This document shows, one piece after another, positions 57,448-64,000 of a stretch of 64,000 nucleotides of DNA. The number at the start of each line of letters is the position of its first letter. Within the stretch, counting starts at the first letter, position 1. The notes under the pieces are model-generated. The model saw nothing but the letters and a program-made list of their open reading frames with translations, did no database searches and was not told where the DNA came from. The translations under genes were made by a program, and so were the position numbers. Origin of the DNA: a virus; the IMG/VR virus record IMGVR_UViG_3300020596_000020, positions 17,645 to 81,644 of that record; one strand, written 5' to 3'.

Positions 57448-58668
57448 TCACTTGGGGGCGGGCTTGACCGTCTCGAGCTCAACGTATGCATTCTCATCGA
57501 CGTCTGTGTCGTACTGGTCAGTCTTCGCCTGCTCGGGCGTCTTCACGAGAGCCGCGTCGATGATGTCGGCGATGATCGTCTTGTACGTCGGATCGCGCAT
57601 GAGGTCGCCGAAGTCTGTCTTGTAAAACTTCTTCTCCGTAATGACTTCACCCGTCTTCGCGTCAACAACAGTGAGATCTTTCCACGAGCCGGTGCCGGAG
57701 ATCGACAGCAACTTGCCGTTCTTCTCGATCTTATTCTTGTCGCAGTACTCGCGTAGAACATCGAAGAGCTCCTCGTGTTCTACGATGCCCTTCCCGAAAT
57801 GGATCTGGAAGTGGATCTTGCGGAATGGCGCGGCAACCTTGTTTTTGACAACCGACGCGATGACGTTGATGCCGATGAGCTCGTCGTTCTTGTTTTTGAT
57901 GCGAGTGCCACCTGTGAGCGAGATGCGCGTCGAGGCATGAAACGGCAGAGACAAGCCTCCCGGGGTTGTCATCGGGTCGCCAAACATGACGCCGATCTTC
58001 GTACGGATCTGGTTGAGGCAAACGAGAGTGATGTTCTGGTTGCCGATGAGCTGTGTGATCTTGCGGAAGCCCTTGCTGAGCTGACGAGCCTGCAAGCCGA
58101 TGCTCTCTTGAGTGTACTCGGCTTCAAGCTCCGCCTTGGCGGGCGTGGCGGCGACAGAGTCCCAAATGATCACGACGGGCACGTCCTTGTTGGCAGTCTT
58201 CGTCTTGGTGATGATGGAGTCCATAACTTGGAACGTATCCTCGACACATCCGGTCTCGACGTAGATGAACCGTTTGGTAACGTCCACGCCAAGCGCACGC
58301 AGGTTCTCAGGGTTGACGGCGTTCTCAGTGTCGATATAAACGGCAATGCCACCCATACGCTGACAGGCTCGGCAAATCTGCGCCGCGATGTGAGACTTGC
58401 CAATGCTCGGCTGCCCGTAGATCTCAATGATGCGACCCTCGGGGAGGCCTCCGCCCTTCTTGTTGGCGACGGCGTAGTCAAGCTGAACGCTTCCGGTCGA
58501 CACCCAACGTTTGACGTGTGTCGGCGACAGGTCTGTCCCGAGGTTCCACGCCACACGGGTCTGATGCTCGCGATTCAGATCCTTGATGAGGTCCTGGACG
58601 AAGTCGTCGCCGAGACCTTTTTGCGCGGCCGGAGCTGCGTCTTCTGCCTTCTTCTTCGTTGTGCTCAT
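57448..58668 (-). CDS. recA: RecA recombinase
   Basis: 406 aa from ATG 58668. GGLPEGRIIEIYGQPSIGKS holds Walker A, then VYIDTENAVNP, VVIIWDSVAATPA, and LVCLNQIRTKIGVMFGDP with the ATP-responsive region and loop L1/L2 area. The mature length and C-terminal acidic tail (QYDTDVDENAY) are typical of RecA. Acts in strand exchange during recombination-dependent replication and repair. Shine-Dalgarno AAAGAG precedes it. Confidence 0.92.
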   Translation of the reverse strand: MSTTKKKAEDAAPAAQKGLGDDFVQDLIKDLNREHQTRVAWNLGTDLSPTHVKRWVSTGSVQLDYAVANKKGGGLPEGRIIEIYGQPSIGKSHIAAQICRACQRMGGIAVYIDTENAVNPENLRALGVDVTKRFIYVETGCVEDTFQVMDSIITKTKTANKDVPVVIIWDSVAATPAKAELEAEYTQESIGLQARQLSKGFRKITQLIGNQNITLVCLNQIRTKIGVMFGDPMTTPGGLSLPFHASTRISLTGGTRIKNKNDELIGINVIASVVKNKVAAPFRKIHFQIHFGKGIVEHEELFDVLREYCDKNKIEKNGKLLSISGTGSWKDLTVVDAKTGEVITEKKFYKTDFGDLMRDPTYKTIIADIIDAALVKTPEQAKTDQYDTDVDENAYVELETVKPAPK

Positions 58669-58683
58669 CTTTCTCTTTCTTCG

Positions 58684-58756
58684 TGCGATGGGCAGGGATC
58701 GAACCCGCAACCGACCGGTTAAAAACCGGCTGCTCTTTCCTCACGCTCAGTATCGA
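58684..58756 (-). tRNA. Degenerate tRNA-Lys-like sequence (TTT), possibly not functional
   Basis: The 3' half is convincing: anticodon arm GCCGG / CCGGT with loop TTTTTAA (anticodon TTT) and T arm GCGGG / CCTGC with TTCGATC. The 5' half pairs poorly: acceptor has only four contiguous pairs, the D arm does not pair, and the 3' end is A-CG and not CCA. It is either a tRNA fossil or the 3' half left by a recombination event. It lies just upstream of recA. Confidence 0.45.
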
Positions 58757-58809
58757 GAACTAGTACTCTCGACCTCACGTCAAACTACGAGCTTCCACCG
58801 CAAACGAAA

Positions 58810-58830
58810 ACGGCTCCGTTGAGGAGCCGT
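58810..58830 (-). terminator. Rho-independent terminator after SSB
   Basis: ACGGCTCC pairs with GGAGCCGT over a 5-base loop, followed on the minus strand by TTTTCGTTT. It lies 20 bases after the SSB stop. Confidence 0.85.
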
Positions 58831-58851
58831 CTTCCAGTGTCGCTGTCGCTC

Positions 58852-59775
58852 TCAGGTCTCGAGGTCGTCGAGCGCGCTGTCCATGTCGTCAGCGACGTCG
58901 GCGAGCAAGGTCTTCTTTGCCGCCGGCTTGACCGGAGGAGTCTTGCGTTCCACAGGCTTCTCAGCCTCGACGACCTTCTCTTCAACAGCCGGCTTCTCAG
59001 CGGCTGCCTTGGGAGCTCCGCCACGAGCGAGACCGTCGCTGCCAGTCTTGTGGTCACCAGCGTCGAGCCACTCCTGCAGCTTCTTGGCCGTGTCCTCGGT
59101 GGAGGTGACCGGGTAGTAGTCGTCAATGACAGGCATCGTCTCGAGCCAGGTCTTGACAATCGCGGGGTCCTTGTGAGCCGGGCTGTTCGTTCGCTTCGCC
59201 GAGATCTTCGCCTCAAGCAGCGGCTTACCGGTGTTCTGGTTCATCTTCTTGCCGGCGCTCACGACAAGCTCGAGGTCGCAGCCTTCAGTGAGGTCGGTGT
59301 AGTCGCCGGCGTCCGTCATGAACAGCGCGATGAGCTGCTGCACGTCGGTGTAGTTCGGGGACCACATGTGAACGCCGTCGCCCTCCTTCGAGCGGTCGAC
59401 GACAGCGACGCTGTTCGCCGTCTTCGAGGACAGCAGCTTGGCCATCTTCTTGAGCTCGTCAGCCTGCGCCGGCGTCTCTGCGTTCTTCGCCTGGTTGTAC
59501 AGGTCGATGCGGAAGTTCTTGATCGGATCCTCGCCGCCGTTGTTTTCCGGCGAGACGATCATGCCTTTGCCGTCGCCTTGGATGCCGTAGTACACGATGC
59601 GCTCAGGGAACGGCATGCCGGGGTCCGCGTCCGCGAAGGGGAGCACGCGGATCGTGAACGTGCCCGGGCCCTCGTACTTCCAGCGCTTCCACTTGGAGCC
59701 GCCGCCGGAGCGGCCGCCTCCCGCGTTAATCTGCTCGAGTCGCTTACGAATCGCGTTGATGTCTACCTTAGCCAT
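58852..59775 (-). CDS. gp32-like single-stranded DNA-binding protein
   Basis: 307 aa. The N-terminal basic region (KWKRWKYEG) and the OB-like core (FTIRVLPFADADPGMPFPER) resemble T4 gp32-type proteins. The C-terminus is Ala/Pro/Lys-rich and ends in acidic residues (DDMDSALDDLET), as expected for a tail that recruits replication partners. It coats single-stranded DNA at forks. A leader of more than 60 bases precedes it with TATATT but no clear upstream box. Confidence 0.8.
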   Translation of the reverse strand: MAKVDINAIRKRLEQINAGGGRSGGGSKWKRWKYEGPGTFTIRVLPFADADPGMPFPERIVYYGIQGDGKGMIVSPENNGGEDPIKNFRIDLYNQAKNAETPAQADELKKMAKLLSSKTANSVAVVDRSKEGDGVHMWSPNYTDVQQLIALFMTDAGDYTDLTEGCDLELVVSAGKKMNQNTGKPLLEAKISAKRTNSPAHKDPAIVKTWLETMPVIDDYYPVTSTEDTAKKLQEWLDAGDHKTGSDGLARGGAPKAAAEKPAVEEKVVEAEKPVERKTPPVKPAAKKTLLADVADDMDSALDDLET

Positions 59776-59882
59776 GTGAGTTTTTGGTCGTTTTCTGGAT
59801 GTTTAGAGGGTGTTGAGAGGGCCTGCGATCATCCGTCACAGGTACCACTAAATATAGTCTGTTCAAGTGCTTAGCGCGAGTT

Positions 59883-60476
59883 TCAGAGGTGCTTTTCTGC
59901 TTCTGAGGCCAAGCGATCGGCCTGGTGAACGAGCAGGGCCAAGACTGGTTCTTTCATGCAGTACGGCTTGTTTTCAGTCAAGATCGGGCCGTCATTCAGG
60001 AGGATGGCTGTCCACTCGCCCCAGGTAGTCTTGATATCGAAGTGCTGGATGAGAAACAGGCCTGAGTGGGCGACCGTTGAGTAGTCCATCTTATGATTCA
60101 TCTCGTACAAGTTGCCCTTATTACGGTAGTAATCATTGGTTTGAGCGATGTAGCGATCGTGCTCGAGGTTGCCGACCTTGCCGAGGTCGTGCAGCAACGC
60201 AGCGAACACGATAGACTCCTCTGGGATGTTCTTATAGAGGTCCGGCATTACTTTCATGAGACGAGTGCACATCTTGAGCACACGCAATGAGTGGTCAACC
60301 AGGCCACCGACGAAGCAGTTATGATACTCCGTTCGCGAGGAGGCCGGCGTCATCACGAGACGGTCGCCGAAGTAATCAAGCAACACTTGAATCTGCTCGG
60401 TTCGGTGCTCACCGGTTTGGAGGAGGAGCCCACAGAACTTCTCCCAGTTCGCCACAATTTGTTCTTCGCTCAACAT
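59883..60476 (-). CDS. HD-domain phosphohydrolase
   Basis: 197 aa. Metal ligands of the HD superfamily appear as VDHSLRVLKM, ALLHDLGKVG and LVHQADRLAS. The family acts on nucleotides, including dNTPs and signal nucleotides. No other domain. Five bases lie between its ATG and the stop of the polymerase-like gene upstream, so they are coexpressed. Confidence 0.8.
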   Translation of the reverse strand: MLSEEQIVANWEKFCGLLLQTGEHRTEQIQVLLDYFGDRLVMTPASSRTEYHNCFVGGLVDHSLRVLKMCTRLMKVMPDLYKNIPEESIVFAALLHDLGKVGNLEHDRYIAQTNDYYRNKGNLYEMNHKMDYSTVAHSGLFLIQHFDIKTTWGEWTAILLNDGPILTENKPYCMKEPVLALLVHQADRLASEAEKHL

Positions 60477-60480
60477 CGAC

Positions 60481-61629
60481 TCAAAGTATAGGTCTCCCAG
60501 TCGTCGTCGAAGCCTTGATAGGGAACGGAAGTTTGAAATTCGGCACGTTCACACCCAAAGCGGCCAGGCGAGCAGCGTTCTTAAGATGCTTCACCGGCAC
60601 GCTCGCGAACAAGGCGTCGTGCAGCAAGAAGTGGGGCTTCACGTCGAAGATTTCGAGGGCGCGCGTGAGCTGTTGGAAACCGAGCAGTGTGACGTCGCAG
60701 CCGGTCGATTGCACGTAGTTGCTGTAGAGGGTCGCCTCAGTCACGTCCTGGATCACGCGACCGTAGAAGTTACGCACAGGCATGCCCGCGTCCATCGAGC
60801 GCTTAAGTCTCGTGAACTGCTCGCCCAGTTTGAAGATGCGACGCACAGTCGAGACGCGAGGGTCACGCTGATTCGCGTCGGTCGGGTCAGAGTACAAGGC
60901 GACGAAGGTCGCTCTCTTGGCCTCATCGCGGTCCGCGATGCTCATAAGCTTAGCGATCTCCACGTACGGGTCGACGTTCACGGACACTTCTTGCCGAGCG
61001 AGCGTCAGGGCGACGCGCGCTTCGAGCGAGGTGAAGTCGAACTGCACCATCAGATGGTCGGGGTCCACGCCCACGAAGAAGGCGCGCGTGGTCTGACGGA
61101 CGGTGAGCACCCTCGCGCCTTCCGTGACGGTCAGACGACCCGTCCTCGTGCCAAAGCGATTGTACGTCGGCGGCTCCACCCACCCATTGGACCCGTGACA
61201 CGAGACGGCCATCGGATCGTCGCTATCAATCACACCCGGGTCGACTCTCCAGGGCGTCAACTTCGCGAAGAGTGATGTGCAAGGTACGAAGACGTCACGG
61301 TGATAGCTTCGGTCGCACGCGTCGACAAGACTCTGAGCCTCTTTCAACTTATCGAGCGCCCACCAGAGACGTCTAGATGGATGAATGAGCGCCCATGGGT
61401 TGTGTTTGCCTAGCAATTCCGACACTTTGTCGAACTTCTGTGGCACGGCCGTGTCGAAAGCTTTTCCTTCGAGCTCGAAGAGCGTCAGAATACACCCAGG
61501 ATCGGTGTGATCCGTCACGAGGCCAACCCAATCGCAGCCGATCAGACGCTCGAGCGTCAAAGTTGGCCTCCCCGCGTCGGTAAAGACGTGTTTCTCTAGA
61601 TCACAGAACTTCCGGTCGATCCCGATCAT
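60481..61629 (-). CDS. Divergent, compact family A DNA polymerase-like protein
   Basis: 382 aa, smaller than known Pol I palms. RFGTRTGRLTVTEG followed by VQFDFTSLEARVALTLARQE matches motif A (Asp198). ADRDEAKRATFVALYSD resembles motif B, and PHFLLHDALFASVP motif C with Asp338. There is no visible 3'-5' exonuclease domain. The window already encodes a DnaE polymerase, so this may be a repair or accessory polymerase. Confidence 0.65.
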   Translation of the reverse strand: MIGIDRKFCDLEKHVFTDAGRPTLTLERLIGCDWVGLVTDHTDPGCILTLFELEGKAFDTAVPQKFDKVSELLGKHNPWALIHPSRRLWWALDKLKEAQSLVDACDRSYHRDVFVPCTSLFAKLTPWRVDPGVIDSDDPMAVSCHGSNGWVEPPTYNRFGTRTGRLTVTEGARVLTVRQTTRAFFVGVDPDHLMVQFDFTSLEARVALTLARQEVSVNVDPYVEIAKLMSIADRDEAKRATFVALYSDPTDANQRDPRVSTVRRIFKLGEQFTRLKRSMDAGMPVRNFYGRVIQDVTEATLYSNYVQSTGCDVTLLGFQQLTRALEIFDVKPHFLLHDALFASVPVKHLKNAARLAALGVNVPNFKLPFPIKASTTTGRPIL

Positions 61630-61664
61630 ACGTCGTGAGGCTAATACACTTCATGAACTCGTGA

Positions 61665-64000
61665 TTAATCTTTACCCGTGGTTTTGTACGGATTTTTCGT
61701 CTTATTAATGAGAATTTCGAGAGTGTTCTTGAGAGTCCGAACCTTGTAGGCGATGGACTCGTACACGCCGTATGAGTTCATGGGTATGAGCTTGGCTGTG
61801 GACTCGAACTTGCCAGCGTTGATAACATGTGAGAGATGAGTGAGTGTATAGAGATCATCGACGGTCGTCCCTGTATTGAAGTCAACAAAGTACTGCTGCG
61901 CCGGATTGAGCAGCGGGCAGCCGAGAAGCGTGAGATCGAGTTGAGAAGGTTGCACGCGAAGTGGGATCGCGTTCGTCGAGGAGCCGTTCGGCTCCGAATT
62001 GTACGCCTGTCCCATCGAGCGCTGAATGTTCACGGTCGCGAGGTCCGAATTCTGCATGCTGGCCATCGTGGCTGCAAGAATCCCGCTCGTGTTGCCACCA
62101 TATTGAAGTACAGGTACAACTTGACTAATGAACTGTTTGAGCGCGTCTTGAGATTTAAAGCGACCTTCACCTAGATCGAGCCCGATCTTGTCGGCGAGCT
62201 CGGTTATAGCGTGGTAGCCAGGTGTATCGTCTTTTGTGAGATTTTCAAGACCCTGTTGAGCTTGAATGATCTTCAACGTAGGCTCATACGCGCTGCTTAG
62301 TTTATCATAGATGTGAATGCGGAGGATGCGTAGACCCGACTTGTCACGCTGTTGTTCGCCTTGTTGCAGAGGCCTCCCGCCGCGACACTCGACTTGCAAC
62401 TCGACGACCGGCTTACGAAATACGCCGTTGGTCGTCGCTGTCATCGCCGCGGCGGCGTCATCGGACTTGTATTTGCCGATAAACTTGGGTGTCTCATTCG
62501 GTTTGCTGGGATCACGACTCGCGTAGATTTTCCGCATACCGTAGGCAGGGTGACGAACGTCCTGTAGCACAGTGTTGTTGAGGAGCAGGATGAACTCCAT
62601 CATCGTCATATTCGCGTTGCCTTTCTTGCGAGCATATTCCGCAAGGATGTCCTTGAAGTACTGCACCTCGATTGGGAAGCCCGCGAGATTGGTGCCACCG
62701 GCGTAACCAGCCTCTGTGTTCAACGGGTAGTACAGGAACTGCACCTCGTCGATCTCGGGAATACCTTGCAGTGGAAGACCAACGTAGTAGAGCATCAGCT
62801 TCGCGAGTGAAACGAACTTGCGGGGCTTCTCCGACTTGCCGGTCTTCCACGACTTGATCTCAGCCTCGTCTTCTGCTGTTGTCCCTTTTTTCCAGTAATC
62901 GTTCTCGAAATCAAAGAATGGATCTTTGGCAGCGGCAAAATTGCCGTCTTTCTGATGACCAATCATCGTCTTAAATTTGTCACCAAGCAGCGTGTCGATG
63001 TTCGGTGTCTTGTTTGTCGATTTATTGCCAGAGGAGAGCAGCGCGTTTTTTTCCTTGCCTTTTGACAAGAATTCGTCCATATTCTTGAGATATTCACTCA
63101 ACTCATCGAAGTTGACGCCGCTCTTGCCTTTGCTGGACTGCAGTTTCTTAATGAGCGAGCCGAGATCGGCCTTGTCATTGTCAGTGAAATTCTCAATGAG
63201 TTCTGCGTTGTTCGCGGCGGCGTCGATGACCTGATAGACGCGAACGTCTTCTTTCATGTGCTCAGGTTTCGTGAGACCAGGCAAGCGGGTGCGAGCTTCA
63301 CGAAAGATCTCGGAGAGTTCCTGCATTCGTCGGTTCAAATTATCAAAGTCTTTGCTGTCAACGATACGCACGACGCTGAGTTCTGAAGAGCCTTTCATTG
63401 CGAGACTAAGAACGATGCGCGCGCCGGCTCCTTGGCCGAAACTGAAGGACGAGTTGACGATGTTATACTTCTCGTCATGCACAACCATCTGATTGATCAG
63501 GTCCGCAATCGGGTTGTTTGTGCTGCGATCAGGGTGCGACCAACCGTATGTGAGTGACAACGTCGAGCGACTATATGCGTCAGGCTTGATGAGAGCGGCG
63601 ATCTCGTGCAGTCGAGATCGATCGTGGACAACGAGATTAAGTTTTGCAGTCTTGTAAGACATCGAACCGGCAGACCGAATCGCTGTGATCTCCAATGACT
63701 CGATCGACATGAGCGAAGCGAAGCGGTCAAGCACCGGTGTGTTGCGCGCGGCTAGCGTCGCGTCAGGCGACGTGAGCGTCTGTGGTGTGGTGAAGAGTTC
63801 CATTCCTGACGTTACGATGGATGACTTGTCCCATGTCTTCTTTTCGCTTGCCTTGTTCGTCTTTGACGACAGGTCGATGTCGTGCACACCGGCCTGTGCC
63901 ATCATCTTATCAGTTGTTCCGTACGCACCCGCCGTACCGTTGAGATAACGGAGAAGTGTAGGCGCACGTGATGAAAGATTCGCAGCGAAATCTCCCTTGT
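61665..64000 (-). CDS. Large tail/baseplate-type protein (partial, 5' end outside the window)
   Basis: The frame continues past an ATG at 63905 with no stop to the window edge, so about 780 residues are seen of a longer protein. The sequence is soluble and mixed alpha/beta, with repeats of hydrophobic strands near the end (LTLLGCPLLNPAQQYFVDFN). The C-terminal part (LTHLSHVINAGKFESTAKL) is like a phage tail component, but I name no family. A virion protein by position and style; the evidence is compositional. Confidence 0.5.
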   Translation of the reverse strand, partial: KGDFAANLSSRAPTLLRYLNGTAGAYGTTDKMMAQAGVHDIDLSSKTNKASEKKTWDKSSIVTSGMELFTTPQTLTSPDATLAARNTPVLDRFASLMSIESLEITAIRSAGSMSYKTAKLNLVVHDRSRLHEIAALIKPDAYSRSTLSLTYGWSHPDRSTNNPIADLINQMVVHDEKYNIVNSSFSFGQGAGARIVLSLAMKGSSELSVVRIVDSKDFDNLNRRMQELSEIFREARTRLPGLTKPEHMKEDVRVYQVIDAAANNAELIENFTDNDKADLGSLIKKLQSSKGKSGVNFDELSEYLKNMDEFLSKGKEKNALLSSGNKSTNKTPNIDTLLGDKFKTMIGHQKDGNFAAAKDPFFDFENDYWKKGTTAEDEAEIKSWKTGKSEKPRKFVSLAKLMLYYVGLPLQGIPEIDEVQFLYYPLNTEAGYAGGTNLAGFPIEVQYFKDILAEYARKKGNANMTMMEFILLLNNTVLQDVRHPAYGMRKIYASRDPSKPNETPKFIGKYKSDDAAAAMTATTNGVFRKPVVELQVECRGGRPLQQGEQQRDKSGLRILRIHIYDKLSSAYEPTLKIIQAQQGLENLTKDDTPGYHAITELADKIGLDLGEGRFKSQDALKQFISQVVPVLQYGGNTSGILAATMASMQNSDLATVNIQRSMGQAYNSEPNGSSTNAIPLRVQPSQLDLTLLGCPLLNPAQQYFVDFNTGTTVDDLYTLTHLSHVINAGKFESTAKLIPMNSYGVYESIAYKVRTLKNTLEILINKTKNPYKTTGKD

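Noticed and set aside
57775-58722. Long plus-strand frame across recA
   Set aside because: recA on the minus strand is unmistakable; the plus frame is a by-product of GC-rich third positions.
58819-59874. 351-codon plus-strand frame across the SSB gene
   Set aside because: Antisense of the gp32-like gene, with biased Arg/Leu/Val composition and no homology pattern.
1-64000. T4-type late promoters (TATAAATA)
   Set aside because: I looked for this octamer before gene starts and found no consistent use; the recurring pattern is GAAGAG with TAnnnT.

Overview
The window looks like part of a large tailed bacteriophage genome, probably a jumbo-class myovirus. It is close-packed: most genes overlap the next by ATGA, GTGA or TGATG junctions and no gene-free stretch exceeds about 300 bases. 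It has its own replisome (DNA polymerase III alpha, a family A polymerase relative, DnaB/gp41-type helicase, RecA, gp32-like SSB, two 5' nucleases, dUTPase, class II ribonucleotide reductase), head/tail-type proteins and homing endonucleases. Almost everything is on the minus strand. Plus-strand genes are homing endonucleases or small accessory genes. Three predicted secreted lipoproteins and a candidate spanin-like cassette suggest a Gram-negative host; the host itself cannot be named from the sequence.

Layout by position. 1-6.8 kb: the start of a SWIM-finger protein probably fused to DNA ligase, small unknown and membrane proteins, a 5' nuclease with a GIY-YIG endonuclease inserted upstream, zinc proteins and a papain-like protease. 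6.8-19.7 kb: a long run of small genes and low-complexity proteins of virion type, a candidate membrane/lysis cassette at 15.8-17.2 kb, and a protein of the Fe/Mn superoxide dismutase family. 19.8-25.3 kb: dCMP deaminase, thymidine kinase, an IMPDH-like barrel without its catalytic Cys, a ThyA-fold enzyme with a dCMP-hydroxymethylase signature, and a nucleotide-sugar epimerase. 25.5-34 kb: a DinG/XPD-type helicase, then dnaE broken into two genes by a split intein with a Vsr-like endonuclease gene between them, and tRNA-Thr. 34-42.4 kb: S24-like protein, NADAR protein, a secreted GH5-plus-esterase enzyme, a kinase, Dam, UDP-xylose synthase and a metzincin lipoprotein. 42.4-50.8 kb: a decayed HNH endonuclease, phosphoesterase, HAD nucleotidase, UDP-sugar dehydrogenase, thymidylate kinase, an adenylyltransferase and a ligase-like protein. 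50.8-61.6 kb: the replication block. 61.7 kb to the end: a large tail or baseplate-type protein that runs off the window.

Four observations cut across genes. (1) dnaE is a fractured gene: the split intein sits between the two catalytic aspartates of the PDIDxD motif, and a free-standing EDxHD/Vsr-type nuclease lies between the halves. (2) Many first genes of transcripts have a TAnnnT hexamer six or seven bases before the start codon and no Shine-Dalgarno. At nine of these sites a GAAGAG box lies 22-24 bases further upstream. This looks like a phage-specific promoter that yields leaderless or near-leaderless mRNA. (3) At least six unrelated proteins begin with an amphipathic peptide of the form LRxxIRxxLxE followed by S/G/A, which ends in the consensus of T4-type prohead protease sites. 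One structural protein carries several internal copies. (4) Hydroxymethyl-dCMP synthesis, two dNMP-kinase-like proteins and a UDP-glucuronate/UDP-xylose/epimerase set together suggest sugar-hypermodified cytosine in the phage DNA or a phage-directed glycan pathway.

All calls come from reading the sequence; no database search was run. Starts that differ from the longest open frame were chosen from overlaps, Shine-Dalgarno sequences or the promoter pattern.
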